Positions 25,917 through 40,230 are shown, counted from the stretch's first letter. The stretch is 64,000 bases of DNA from Thermodesulfomicrobium sp. WS (GCF_027925145.1 NZ_AP027130.1:1550001-1614000); one strand, 5' to 3'. Notes: generated from the sequence alone by a model not told the origin. Made by a program: numbers and translations.

Positions 25917-26897
25917 ATGGAAGCCCCACAACATAATCTCGCCTTGGATTTGGTGCGCGTCACCGAGGCTGCGGCCCTGGCCGCGGGCCGGTGGCTTGGC
26001 AAAGGCGCCAAGGAAGAAGGTGACCGCGCCGCCGTGGACGCCATGCGCCTGTGTTTCAGCACCCTCGACATCGCTGGCCGCGTCATCATCGGCGAAGGGG
26101 AAAAAGACAAAGCCCCCATGCTCTACACCGGCGAGCTGGTGGGCACAGGCCGCGGCCCGGCAGTGGACATCGCCGTGGACCCGGTGGAGGGCACCAACCT
26201 TCTGGCCTACGGCAGACCCAACGCCATCGCCGTGGTGGGGGCAGCGCCTTCGGGCAGCATGTACAATCCCGGGCCCAGCTACTACATGCAAAAACTCGTG
26301 GTGCCGGCCGAAGCCAAGGGCATGGTGGATCTGGACGCGCCCGTGGCCCATAATCTCGCCCAAGTAGCCAAGGCCCTCGGGAAGAAGGTGGAAGACCTGG
26401 TGGTCTTCGTGCTCGACAAGCCGCGGCACAAGCAGCTTATCGAGGATATCCGCCATGCCGGCGCCCGCATTCAGCTCCATACCGACGGCGATGTGGCCGG
26501 CGCCCTCATGGCTGTGGACCCGCTGGCCAATGTGGACGTCATGATGGGGACCGGCGGCACCCCGGAAGGAGTGCTTGCCGCCTGCGCCATCAAGGCTCTC
26601 GGCGGCGAAATCCTGGGGCGCCTGGATCCGCAATCGGAAATGGAACGGCGCCGCATCCTGGAGTACGACGTGGACATCACGCAGATCCTCACCACCGATA
26701 CCCTGGTGCAGAGCGAAGACGTCTTTTTCGCCGCCACCGGCATCTCCGGCGGCACCTTTCTGGCCGGAGTGACCTACACCGGCCGCGGCGCCACCACCCA
26801 CTCCTTGGTACTGCGCGGCAAGACCGGCACCATCCGTCGCATCAGCTCCACCCATCAATGGGACAAGCTCATGCGCTTTTCTTCCATCCGATACTAA
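25917..26897 (+). CDS. glpX: Fructose-1,6-bisphosphatase class II
   Basis: The 326-residue enzyme hydrolyses fructose 1,6-bisphosphate to fructose 6-phosphate in gluconeogenesis and carbon flow into pentose phosphates. Metal and phosphate motifs visible are IIGEGEKDKAPML, DIAVDPVEGTNLLAYG and GTGGTPEGVLAACAIKALGGEI, diagnostic of the GlpX class. A GGAGAA ribosome site lies after the tkt stop, 11 bases away. Co-location with rpiB and tkt makes a module turning triose and hexose phosphates into pentoses. Confidence 0.96.
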   Translation: MEAPQHNLALDLVRVTEAAALAAGRWLGKGAKEEGDRAAVDAMRLCFSTLDIAGRVIIGEGEKDKAPMLYTGELVGTGRGPAVDIAVDPVEGTNLLAYGRPNAIAVVGAAPSGSMYNPGPSYYMQKLVVPAEAKGMVDLDAPVAHNLAQVAKALGKKVEDLVVFVLDKPRHKQLIEDIRHAGARIQLHTDGDVAGALMAVDPLANVDVMMGTGGTPEGVLAACAIKALGGEILGRLDPQSEMERRRILEYDVDITQILTTDTLVQSEDVFFAATGISGGTFLAGVTYTGRGATTHSLVLRGKTGTIRRISSTHQWDKLMRFSSIRY

Positions 26898-26908
26898 AAG
26901 GAGGACTC

Positions 26909-27460
26909 ATGGACGCAACTGCCTACACTCTTTTCAGCGGCGGCGCCCCAGGAACCGAAGCGGAATTCGGCCGCCAGGCCGAGGCATATGGCGTGCAGGA
27001 AGTGACCTACACCTTCGATGGTCACAAGATCGAACGCTCCCGGGGACTCAGGGTCCTGACCCCGGAAGAACTCATGCGCAAGGACGTGAGCCTTTCGTAC
27101 GTCTCCAAACTCCTGGGACGCACCTTCACCAACGCCCCACTCATGCGCAAAATCCTGCAGACCATCATGTACCAGATCGATTCCGGTCACGAGGTGTTCG
27201 TGGTGGGGACCATCATGCCCGACGGCACGGTGCGCGGCGGCACCGGCTGGGGCACCGAGTTTGCCAAGATCTGCAACAAACCCATCTTCACCTTCGACCA
27301 GACCAAGAACGCCTGGTTCCGTTGGAACGGCGAGGAATGGGAAGACGGCGGTCTTCCCCGCATCACCGCCCAGCACTTCTGCGGCACCGGGACCCGCTTT
27401 CTGGAAGACTGCGGCCGCCAGGCCATTGCCGACCTCTTTGCCCGCAGTTTCCGGGCCTAG
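26909..27460 (+). CDS. Conserved protein with SLOG-like nucleotide-binding loop
   Basis: The 183-residue soluble protein begins with a beta strand and glycine loop, LFSGGAPGTEAEFGRQAEAYG, resembling the SGGAxGxD loop of the SLOG class (DprA/YspA/DUF2493-like) that binds nucleotides or related ligands. It continues with alternating strands and helices, for example HEVFVVGTIMPDGTVRGGTGWGTEFAKICNKPIFTFDQ. A consensus AAGGAGG site precedes the ATG. It is the last gene of the rpoH-to-glpX run and ends 22 bases before a strong terminator. The precise role is unknown; the loop similarity is by eye only. Confidence 0.65.
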   Translation: MDATAYTLFSGGAPGTEAEFGRQAEAYGVQEVTYTFDGHKIERSRGLRVLTPEELMRKDVSLSYVSKLLGRTFTNAPLMRKILQTIMYQIDSGHEVFVVGTIMPDGTVRGGTGWGTEFAKICNKPIFTFDQTKNAWFRWNGEEWEDGGLPRITAQHFCGTGTRFLEDCGRQAIADLFARSFRA

Positions 27461-27482
27461 AGATCCCGAGGAGCGCAAATCC

Positions 27483-27516
27483 AGGGCCGCCCGCGCACGG
27501 CGGCCCTTATTTTTTG
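27483..27516 (+). terminator. Terminator of the rpoH-glpX operon
   Basis: An 8-bp perfect stem (GGGCCGCC/GGCGGCCC, 7-base loop) is followed by TTATTTTTT on the plus strand. The T-run overlaps the stop codon of the convergent flavoprotein gene. Confidence 0.88.
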
Positions 27517-29045
27517 AGATACCGCCCTACGGCCTGCGCTGCAGTAAGACCGTCCAGGGCAGCGGAAACGATGCCGCCGGCATACCCCGCGCCTTCCCCG
27601 CAAGGGAAAAGCCCTGGGGCCGCCGGATGCATGTGGGTGGCGGCATCCCGGGGGATACGCACCGGGGAGCTGGTGCGGGATTCCACGGCCAGGATCTTGG
27701 CCTCGCTGGAGGCAAAGCCCGGAAAGCGGCGCTCCCAGGCCCGCAGGGCCTCGCGCAGCGCCGCGGTGACAAAGGGCGGAAGGAGTTCGTGGAGCGGCGC
27801 GGCAAAGCATCCTGGCACATACGAGGTGCGGCCAGGATGCGCCCCCGCCACGCCGCGCAGGAAATCCGGCACCCGCTGCGCCGGGGCCTTGAGCGTGCCG
27901 TCGCCTGCGGCAAACATGGCCTGCTCTACCTCGGCCTGGAAGCGCAGCATGGCCAAAGGGTCGGCCTCCACTTGAGGCACATCGGTAAATCGCACCTCCG
28001 CCACGATCCCGGCATTGGCAAAGGGAGCGCTGCGGGCAGCAAGGCTCATCCCATTGAGGACGATCTCTCCAGGCGCAGTGGCGGCAGGCACGATGAACCC
28101 CCCAGGGCACATGCAAAAGGAAAACACCCCACGCTCCTTGGCCTGATGGGTGAGGCGGTAGCTGGCTGGGGGAAGGCCCGGATGTCTGGGAGAAGCTCCA
28201 TAAAACATCCGGTCCACCAAGGCTTGCGGGTGCTCGATGCGCACCCCCAGGGCAAAGGGTTTGGGCTCCACGGCAATGCCCTGGGCATGTAGAAAGGCAA
28301 ATACGTCCCGGGCAGAATGGCCGGGCGCAAGGATCACGCCGCCCCCTTCCAGGGTGCTCCCATCGGCGAGCCGAACCCCGCAGACCGCATCACCGCGCCG
28401 CACCAGCCCAGTGACATGCGCGCCAAAATGCACTTCCCCGCCCAAGGCGCAAATGGCCGCACGCATGGCGGCCACAATGCGCGGAAGCATATTGGAGCCC
28501 AAATGGGGATGGGCATCCACCAGGATGTCCGCAGATGCGCCGAATTCCACAAGCAGGCGCAGCACCCGGCGGGGGTCCCCGCGTTTGCTCACCCGCGTGT
28601 AGAGCTTGCCATCGGAATAGGCGCCGGCCCCACCCTCGCCAAAACAATAGTTGGAATGGGGATCCACTCTCCCTTGGGTAAACAGCGGCTTGAGATCGCG
28701 ACGCCGGCTGCGTACGTCCCGGCCGCGCTCGAGCACGATGGGACGAATCCCCGCCTCGAGCAATCCCAGGGCGGCAAAGTATCCGCCCGGTCCGGCACCG
28801 ACGATGAGCACCGGCGCACCGGTGGGAGGCTTGGGCGCAAAGGCACGCGACGGCTCCGCCACTGGCGGGTCTCCCACCTGCACACGCAGCACGTAGCGCG
28901 GCCGACGGCCTCGGCAATCCAAGGAGCGGCGCACGATCTCCACCGGAGTCGATACCGCCACCCCGGCCGCCTCACAGGCCAAAGTCTGGATGTGCGAGAG
29001 GTCTCCCAATTCTTCTGGAGTGAGACGAATTTCCACGATGGGCAT
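27507..29045 (-). CDS. FAD-dependent dehydrogenase of the COG2509 family
   Basis: The 512-residue flavoprotein has an N-terminal alpha/beta extension (residues 1-70), an FAD-binding Rossmann motif (VLIVGAGPGGYFAALGLLEAG) and the family signature CFGEGGAGAYSDGKLYTR, followed by APGHSARDVF and the C-terminal GEGAGYAGGIVSAALDG. COG2509 proteins are widespread in anaerobes but have no settled reaction. A redox role with NAD(P)H is inferred. The gene is monocistronic in appearance, convergent with the SLOG-like gene and co-oriented with rpsT upstream, from which it is separated by a terminator. Confidence 0.85.
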   Translation of the reverse strand: MPIVEIRLTPEELGDLSHIQTLACEAAGVAVSTPVEIVRRSLDCRGRRPRYVLRVQVGDPPVAEPSRAFAPKPPTGAPVLIVGAGPGGYFAALGLLEAGIRPIVLERGRDVRSRRRDLKPLFTQGRVDPHSNYCFGEGGAGAYSDGKLYTRVSKRGDPRRVLRLLVEFGASADILVDAHPHLGSNMLPRIVAAMRAAICALGGEVHFGAHVTGLVRRGDAVCGVRLADGSTLEGGGVILAPGHSARDVFAFLHAQGIAVEPKPFALGVRIEHPQALVDRMFYGASPRHPGLPPASYRLTHQAKERGVFSFCMCPGGFIVPAATAPGEIVLNGMSLAARSAPFANAGIVAEVRFTDVPQVEADPLAMLRFQAEVEQAMFAAGDGTLKAPAQRVPDFLRGVAGAHPGRTSYVPGCFAAPLHELLPPFVTAALREALRAWERRFPGFASSEAKILAVESRTSSPVRIPRDAATHMHPAAPGLFPCGEGAGYAGGIVSAALDGLTAAQAVGRYLKK

Positions 29046-29076
29046 GGCACGTCCTTCTTGGGTAGCAGCGCCACAA

Positions 29077-29111
29077 TAAAAAAGGCCTGTCCCGAGAGGA
29101 GGGCAGGCCTA
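29077..29111 (-). terminator. Terminator of rpsT
   Basis: On the minus strand AGGCCTG-CCC pairs with GGG-CAGGCCT, with one bulged A, and is followed by TTTTTTATTG. It starts 24 bases after the rpsT stop. Confidence 0.87.
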
Positions 29112-29133
29112 TGATCACGCGTCCCAGCGGCCT

Positions 29134-29412
29134 TTAGTTGGTCGGAGCCGTAGCCGCCTTGTTCACGGCCATGGAAAGCCGCGAAATCTTGCGTGCAGCG
29201 GTACGCCAATGCAGCACTTTCTTGCTCGCCGCGCGGTCCAACACCGAGGTGGCGGTCCGCAGCAGGGTCTGGGCAGCGTCCAGATCCCCGGCCTCCACGG
29301 CCTTGCGGACTGCCTTGATGGCATTCTTCACCCGGGTTTTTACCATGCGGTTGCGCTCATTGCGCTTGAGGCTTTGACGATGCCGCTTGAGGGCTGATTT
29401 GTGATTCGCCAA
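29134..29412 (-). CDS. rpsT: 30S ribosomal protein S20
   Basis: The 92-residue product is the basic, helical S20 that binds 16S rRNA helices in the 30S body. The N-terminus [21 protein letters not shown] is the family start when translation begins at the TTG at 29412. An ATG two codons upstream exists, but the AAGGAG ribosome site lies only one base from it and seven bases from the TTG. E. coli rpsT also uses UUG, as part of its autoregulation, so TTG is preferred here. A promoter-like element and a terminator flank it, making it a single-gene unit. Confidence 0.93.
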   Translation of the reverse strand: MANHKSALKRHRQSLKRNERNRMVKTRVKNAIKAVRKAVEAGDLDAAQTLLRTATSVLDRAASKKVLHWRTAARKISRLSMAVNKAATAPTN

Positions 29413-29468
29413 GTTCATTCTCCTTGCTGGATGGAAGTTCCGTCAGCTGGATGTCTCTGCAGCGACGT

Positions 29469-29498
29469 TCGTTACCGATTCCCATCGCCGCTTGTCAA
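29469..29498 (-). promoter_or_regulatory. Possible sigma-70 promoter of rpsT
   Basis: A perfect -35 hexamer TTGACA (29498-29493) is followed by a weak -10 TAACGA with an 18-base spacer, about 55 bases upstream of the TTG start. The -10 is poor, so the position is tentative. Confidence 0.4.
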
Positions 29499-29661
29499 GC
29501 GAGTATCCGGCATGATTGTACCAGCTGAACGCAAAAAAATCACGTGCGGCAGCCATGTCGTCAATTCTTCCTGCCATCCCTGCCTTGGCCCTTGCCTGCG
29601 CCCTCCGTATCGTCATTCTTGCCTCACTTTCCGTAGAAAGCGCATGCAGCCAGAAAAGGCA

Positions 29662-32882
<3,221 letters not shown>

Positions 32883-32883
<1 letters not shown>

Positions 32884-33560
32884 TACCGTTCTCCTGATCC
32901 GGGCGCCATCCAACGCGATCCAACCGCTGGATTCTCCGAATCCAGCGCCCATTGTCGCGGGTTGTTGGCGATATATTCACGAACGCGGACGAGCGTCTGC
33001 TCATTGCGAATGATGTGCTCGTAATAATTGCGCTGCCAGGCGAAAGCTGTGCTGCCTTGCTGCCGGATTCGCCGAGACGTCACAGCCTTGAACGCCCGCA
33101 CAATATCCCCCAACGTAGGGGCGCGATTTATCGCGCCCTCATTGCGATTTATCGCGCCCTCATTGCGATTTATCGCGCCCTCATTGCGATTTATCGTGCC
33201 CTCATTGCGATTTATCGTGCCCTCATTGCGATTTATCGTGCCGGGATTGACCCGCATGGGCGCGATAAATCGCGCCCCTACGAGAATGACGCCGTGGATA
33301 TGATTGGGCATGACGACAAATGCATCGGTTTGGATGCCTGGAAAACGTTGCGGCAAGGATCGCCATTCGGTCTCGACGATATTTCCAGCATCGTTCAGCA
33401 GCATCCCTCCCTCCACCACTTCACCGAACAGGCATTGCCGATCCTGCGTGCAGATCGTCACGAAATACGCGCCCGGCTGGGTGTAATCGTAGCCCTTCAG
33501 GCGGATAGAGCGACGGTTTCCAAAGCGACCGGCCGCTGGCCCGCTGACATGGCCCGTCAT
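32883..33560 (-). CDS. REP-associated tyrosine transposase (RAYT, Y1_Tnp) embedded in the hsd locus
   Basis: The 225-residue protein has the RAYT layout: N-terminal [18 protein letters not shown], the HUH motif in MPNHIHGVI, and the C-terminal [13 protein letters not shown] segment carrying the catalytic tyrosine, followed by [11 protein letters not shown]. RAYTs are single-strand HUH nucleases related to IS200/IS605 transposases that act on REP palindromes. Between the HUH motif and [15 protein letters not shown] the frame holds an unusual insert of seven-residue repeats (GTINRNE / GAINRNE) coded by a REP-derived array. The gene starts 11 bases after the rhuM stop (an alternative GTG lies one codon earlier) and its TAA overlaps the hsdR ATG. 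It appears intact. Confidence 0.9.
33115..33281. repeat. REPIN-like inverted pair of GTAG-headed REP palindromes inside the RAYT gene
   Basis: The 24-base block at 33115-33138 (GTAG followed by the palindrome GGGCGCGAT-TT-ATCGCGCCC) recurs as its exact reverse complement at 33258-33281. A GTAG head next to a hairpin is the hallmark of REPs recognised by RAYTs, and two REPs in inverted orientation make a REPIN. Both copies are translated as part of the RAYT protein in different reading phases: one as VGARFIAP, the other as GAINRAPT. The 119 bases between them are mostly a 21-bp tandem array. Confidence 0.9.
33123..33248. repeat. Six tandem 21-bp repeats within the RAYT gene
   Basis: The unit is GCGATTTATCG-C/T-GCCCTCATT, with copies starting at 33123, 33144, 33165, 33186, 33207 and 33228. 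The first three read CGCG, the last three CGTG, and the sixth is degenerate at its end. The unit shares 16 bases with the REP palindrome, so the array looks like an expansion of one REP half. At 21 bp it preserves the reading frame and encodes heptapeptides. Confidence 0.95.
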
Positions 33561-33571
33561 CACCAGCGCCC

Positions 33572-34029
33572 CTACCCGGCGGTAAGCGCCTCGCCCGCGG
33601 CGACCTTCTTCACCAGCGCGAGCGCCGCTTCCAACTCGGCGGCGTTTTTCTCAAAGCGCTGGCGGTCGAGCGCATAGCCCTGGGTGAGGTACTCGCGCAG
33701 CACGCGGGTGGCCCATTGGCGGAAGCGCGTGGCGCGGGTGGAATTGACGCGGTAGCCGACGGAGATGATGGCGTCGAGGTTGTAGTGCTTCAGTCGCCGC
33801 TCGACCTGTCGCGTGCCTTCGGTTCGAACTGCTAAGAAATCCTTAGTCGTTGCCGGCTCCTCGAGTTCGCCATCGCGGAAGATGTTCTTCAGGTGCATGA
33901 GCACGTTTTCCGGCGTAGTGGCGAATAGCTCGGCCATCTGGCGCTGCGTCAGCCAGATGGTTTCACCTTCCAGACGAAACTGTATCGATTGGTCGGGAGA
34001 TTCGAAAATGATGATCTGGTTCTGAGGCT

Positions 34030-34033
<4 letters not shown>
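33572..34033 (-). CDS. rhuM: RhuM-family protein, apparently truncated
   Basis: The 153-residue protein matches the N-terminal half of RhuM proteins (first named in Salmonella pathogenicity island 3 and common beside type I systems): IWLTQRQMAELF, NVLMHLKNIF, VERRLKHYNLDAIISVGYRVNS and TRFRQWATRVLREYL. Family members are usually over 300 residues. Here the frame stops shortly after ELEAALALVKKVAAGEALTAG. The TAG is part of GTAGGGGCGC, a 10-base match to the REP head found in the adjacent RAYT gene. The start overlaps the hsdS stop (ATGA). Its biochemical function is unknown; DNA-binding has been proposed from the winged-helix-like N-terminus. Confidence 0.85.
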
Positions 34034-35299
<1,266 letters not shown>

Positions 35300-35412
35300 T
35301 CCCAAGCTCCCTCAAGTCGGCTCCAATCGCCGCATCCCCCCACACCGCCTTCCCCTGCCGTCCCGCCAGCGCCGACTTCGTCATCGTTCCGTCTCCCCAA
35401 ACCGGGATGGCC

Positions 35413-36570
35413 TCATGCCTCGCCCACCTGGGCGAGCAGGTCGAGGTATGCGCCATAGACAAACACCCGCTCACGCGCGCGGCCGGTGATCTCGCGCACG
35501 ATGCCGAGTTGTTGCAAGGTGTGCACGGCGCGGGCGGCGGTGGCGAAGCTCACGCTAGCGTGCTCGGCGAGCAGTTTGATGTTGGCCACTGGACGGTGGC
35601 GCAGCATGTCGAAGAGGCGCAGCACGGTGGGGGCGGTGCGGCCCAAGGGCACAATGCACGCGCGGTCAGCAGCGAACAGCTCGAGCAGCCGATGCGCCGT
35701 TTCTACGGCGGCCTGCGCGGTGAGGGCCACGCCTTCGAGAAAAAAATCGAGCCAGGCTTCCCAGTCGCCGCTCGTGCGCACGGCATCGAGCAGGCGGTAG
35801 TACTCGGCGCGGTGGCGCTTGAAAAAGAGCGACAGATAGAGCAGCGGTTGGCGCAACACGCCTTCGTGATGAAGGATGAAGGCGATGAGGAGCCGCCCGA
35901 CGCGGCCGTTGCCATCGAGGAAAGGGTGGATGGTTTCGAACTGCACATGGGCAAGCGCGGCCTTGATCAGAGCGCCGGGACCATCTTCCGTGTGCAGGAA
36001 GCGCTCCAGCTCGCCCATGAGTCGCTCGACTTCCTGCGGCGGGGGCGGAACGAAGACAGCGTTGCCGGGGCGGGTGCCGCCGATCCAGTTTTGCGTGGTG
36101 CGGAATTCCCCCGGCGCTTTGCCCGCGCCCCGACCGCGCGCCAGCAGCTTTTCGTGCAGCTCGCGGATGAGCCGGTTGCACAGCGGCAAGCCTTCGGCCA
36201 GCCGCGCCATGCCGTGTTCAAGGGCGGCGACGTAGTTGGAGACTTCCACCACGTCGTCGAAGGGCACGCCCGGCGCCTGGTCGAGTTCGAAGAGCAGCAA
36301 GTCGGAAAGCGACGATTGCGTGCCCTCGATTTGGCTGGAGAGCACCGCTTCCTGCCGCACGTAGGCGTACAGGAAGATCTCCGGCTCGGGCAGCAAGGCG
36401 GCGATGGCATCTAGCCGTCCGAGGGCAAGCAAGGCCTGTTCCAGGCGCTGCTGGCGCGTGGCATCGAGCACGAGCGGCGGCTCGGGCGGCAGGGGGCATG
36501 GGACGAACGCGCGCACCGGCTCGCCACCGGCGATGCTGGTCACCCACTGGCCGGTCATTTCGCGCTGCAT
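35413..36570 (-). CDS. Fic family protein with C-terminal winged helix
   Basis: The 385-residue protein carries a complete Fic motif HPFLDGNGRVGR (215-226), so it should transfer AMP (or another phosphate-linked group) from a nucleotide to a protein hydroxyl. An N-terminal inhibitory-helix motif SSQIEGT (78-84) indicates class II self-inhibition. The last 70 residues (LRLFDMLRHRPVANIKLLAEHASVSFATAARAVHTLQQLG) look like a winged helix, suggesting DNA binding. The ATG at 36570 has AAGGAG 12 bases upstream; a GTG at 36612 is an alternative. It lies between hsdM and hsdS, a known accessory position in type I loci. The target protein is unknown. Confidence 0.9.
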   Translation of the reverse strand: MQREMTGQWVTSIAGGEPVRAFVPCPLPPEPPLVLDATRQQRLEQALLALGRLDAIAALLPEPEIFLYAYVRQEAVLSSQIEGTQSSLSDLLLFELDQAPGVPFDDVVEVSNYVAALEHGMARLAEGLPLCNRLIRELHEKLLARGRGAGKAPGEFRTTQNWIGGTRPGNAVFVPPPPQEVERLMGELERFLHTEDGPGALIKAALAHVQFETIHPFLDGNGRVGRLLIAFILHHEGVLRQPLLYLSLFFKRHRAEYYRLLDAVRTSGDWEAWLDFFLEGVALTAQAAVETAHRLLELFAADRACIVPLGRTAPTVLRLFDMLRHRPVANIKLLAEHASVSFATAARAVHTLQQLGIVREITGRARERVFVYGAYLDLLAQVGEA

Positions 36571-36597
36571 GGTGAGGGTTCGCTCCTTTCCGTCGTG

Positions 36598-36661
36598 AAA
36601 ATAGCTGGCCACGCTATTTCCACATGAATTGTTCTATAAAAATAGCTTGGCAGGCCATTTT
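36598..36661. promoter_or_regulatory. Pair of similar dyads between hsdM and fic
   Basis: Two inverted repeats share the arm AAAATAGC. Site 1 (36599-36619) is AAATAGC-N7-GCTATTT, perfect. Site 2 (36639-36661) is AAAATAGC-N7-GCCATTTT, with one mismatch. They are 41 bases apart and occupy the 97-base hsdM-fic spacer, just upstream of the fic start. The arrangement looks like a tandem operator; autoregulation by the winged-helix end of Fic is a plausible guess. Confidence 0.55.
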
Positions 36662-36667
36662 CATGAA

Positions 36668-38251
<1,584 letters not shown>

Positions 38252-38451
38252 ATTCCAGACTGCTGTTTGCATCAGATCGTTGTGCGTCCTACTGCTACCG
38301 CTTTGAATGCGACCCCGATGTTTTTTCTCCCATCATGCGTCATGGAGGTGAGCCGATCGCGTCACGCAGGACATCTCCAATTGGGGCAATGGAAGACCCA
38401 AAGACTCAAGGCCAACCGTTTTTGCCGCGCCATTTCGCAAGCGTGGTCGCC

Positions 38452-40230
38452 TCATGCCTTCTCCCCGTTTTCTCCGCTTTGCACCTGCCAGAGCCCGGCA
38501 TACACCCCACCCATATCCACCAGCTGCTGGTGGGTGCCGCGCTCCACGATGATGCCATCCACCAGTACCACGATCTCATCGCAAAAGCGCACGGTGGAGA
38601 GCCGGTGGGCGATGACCAAGGTCATACGTCCGGGGTGCAAGTGGCGAAGGTTCTCCTGGATGATGGCCTCGGTGCGGGTATCCACGCTGGCAGTGGCTTC
38701 ATCGAGGATGAGGAGCTCCGGATCCCGCAGCAGGGCCCGGGCCAGGGAGATGCGCTGGCGCTGACCGCCGGAAAGGCGCACGCCGCGGTCTCCCACCAGG
38801 GTGGCATAGCCTTGGGGCAGACGCAGGATGAACTCCTCTGCCCCGGCCAAGCGTGCGGCCTCGCGCAGGGCGGCCTCGTCCGCATGGGGAGAGCCCAACA
38901 GGATATTTTCCGCCACCGTGCCGTGAAAGAGGTAGGCCTCCTGGGATACGTAGCCAATACGGCTGCGCCAGGACGCCAAGGCCACCTGCTGCAGGGGCCG
39001 ACCATCCACCAGGATCTGGCCGGAATCGGGGTCAAAATAGCGCAGAAGCAGCTTGGCCAGCGAGCTTTTGCCTGCCCCGGTGTGCCCCACCACTCCCAGC
39101 ACCGCCCCGCGACACAGACGCAGGTTGATGCGGCAGAGCACCTGCCCCCGACCCGGATAGCCAAAACACACGTCCCGAAGCTCCACGCAACGCACCGGAC
39201 CGGAGAGAGGGCTTGCCTCGGTGTGCTCCTGCACCTGGGCGGAGGTCTCCCACAGCTCCATGATACGCCGGGCAGAGGCCTCGGCCTGCTGGATCTGGTT
39301 GATCAGGGCCCCGAACACAAAAAGCGGCAGCACCAGGCGCATGGCCATGAGCACGAAGGTGGTGAAGTCTCCAAGGCTCGGTCCAATGCCGGCCCAAGTC
39401 ATCCAGCCGCCCACGCCGATGAGCACGGCGTAGCCCACGCCCGCCACCCCATAGAGGAGCGGCACGAAGCGCGCCCGCTCCCAGGCGGCCTGGATGGCGG
39501 CATCGCGGTACTCTTGGGAGTGCTCGCGGATGCGTGCGGTCTGGGCGTCCTCGGCACAGTAGGCCTGGATCACCGGCATGCCTTGGAGATTGTTCTCTAA
39601 AATGGCATTGATGGCGCCCACGGCCTGCCGGGCGCGGCGGTACTGCGGGGCCACCTTGGTGGCAAAAAACCGCACCGCAGCGATGGCAAAAGGCAGCGGC
39701 AGCATGAGCAGCACGGCCAAATACGGATCGAGCCACAAGAGCGACCCATACACCCCCGCAAAGGTGATGACCAAGCGCACCATGCTGGTGGAGGTGTCGG
39801 CGAAAAAGCGCTCCAGGGTATCCACGTCGCCGGCGAGCACCGCCATGATGTCGCCGATCTGCCGGGTCTCGAAATAGGCCACATCCAGGCGCTGCACATG
39901 CTGATACAAGGCCACGCGCAGGTCGTGGCGCACCTTTTGGGCCACGGTGTCGAGCAGATAGTCACTGGTGCTCTGACACACGGCCAAGGCCCCAAAGGTG
40001 GCAAGCACCACCGCCGCAGCCAGGACAAAATCGGCGACTTCCAAGGGGCGTCCGGCCTGCATGGAGGCCGCCACCATATCCACCACCCGGCCGACGACCA
40101 TAAGCGGCACCAAGTCGAAGAACCGCGCGCCGGCATTGGCCACAAGCCCCAAGGCCATGCGCCGCACATACGGCCGCACCCAGGGCAAGAGGCGCCACAG
40201 GCTCGAACCCCAAATGGCAGGGGCGGCCAT
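38452..40230 (-). CDS. ABC exporter, fused membrane and ATPase domains (MsbA-like)
   Basis: The 592-residue half-transporter has six transmembrane helices (about 15-310) and a C-terminal ATPase with Walker A GHTGAGKSS, signature LSGGQRQR, Walker B LLILDEAT and H-loop IAHRLS. It would act as a dimer to export lipids, drugs or peptides; the substrate is unknown. The chosen ATG at 40230 has a G-rich ribosome site; a GTG eight codons upstream is equally possible. It follows glyS at about 50 bases and is the last gene before the restriction locus. Confidence 0.9.
   Translation of the reverse strand: MAAPAIWGSSLWRLLPWVRPYVRRMALGLVANAGARFFDLVPLMVVGRVVDMVAASMQAGRPLEVADFVLAAAVVLATFGALAVCQSTSDYLLDTVAQKVRHDLRVALYQHVQRLDVAYFETRQIGDIMAVLAGDVDTLERFFADTSTSMVRLVITFAGVYGSLLWLDPYLAVLLMLPLPFAIAAVRFFATKVAPQYRRARQAVGAINAILENNLQGMPVIQAYCAEDAQTARIREHSQEYRDAAIQAAWERARFVPLLYGVAGVGYAVLIGVGGWMTWAGIGPSLGDFTTFVLMAMRLVLPLFVFGALINQIQQAEASARRIMELWETSAQVQEHTEASPLSGPVRCVELRDVCFGYPGRGQVLCRINLRLCRGAVLGVVGHTGAGKSSLAKLLLRYFDPDSGQILVDGRPLQQVALASWRSRIGYVSQEAYLFHGTVAENILLGSPHADEAALREAARLAGAEEFILRLPQGYATLVGDRGVRLSGGQRQRISLARALLRDPELLILDEATASVDTRTEAIIQENLRHLHPGRMTLVIAHRLSTVRFCDEIVVLVDGIIVERGTHQQLVDMGGVYAGLWQVQSGENGEKA

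Noticed and set aside
33123-33248. Possible CRISPR array
   Set aside because: The 21-bp units are directly tandem with no spacers, and they are read as part of a protein.
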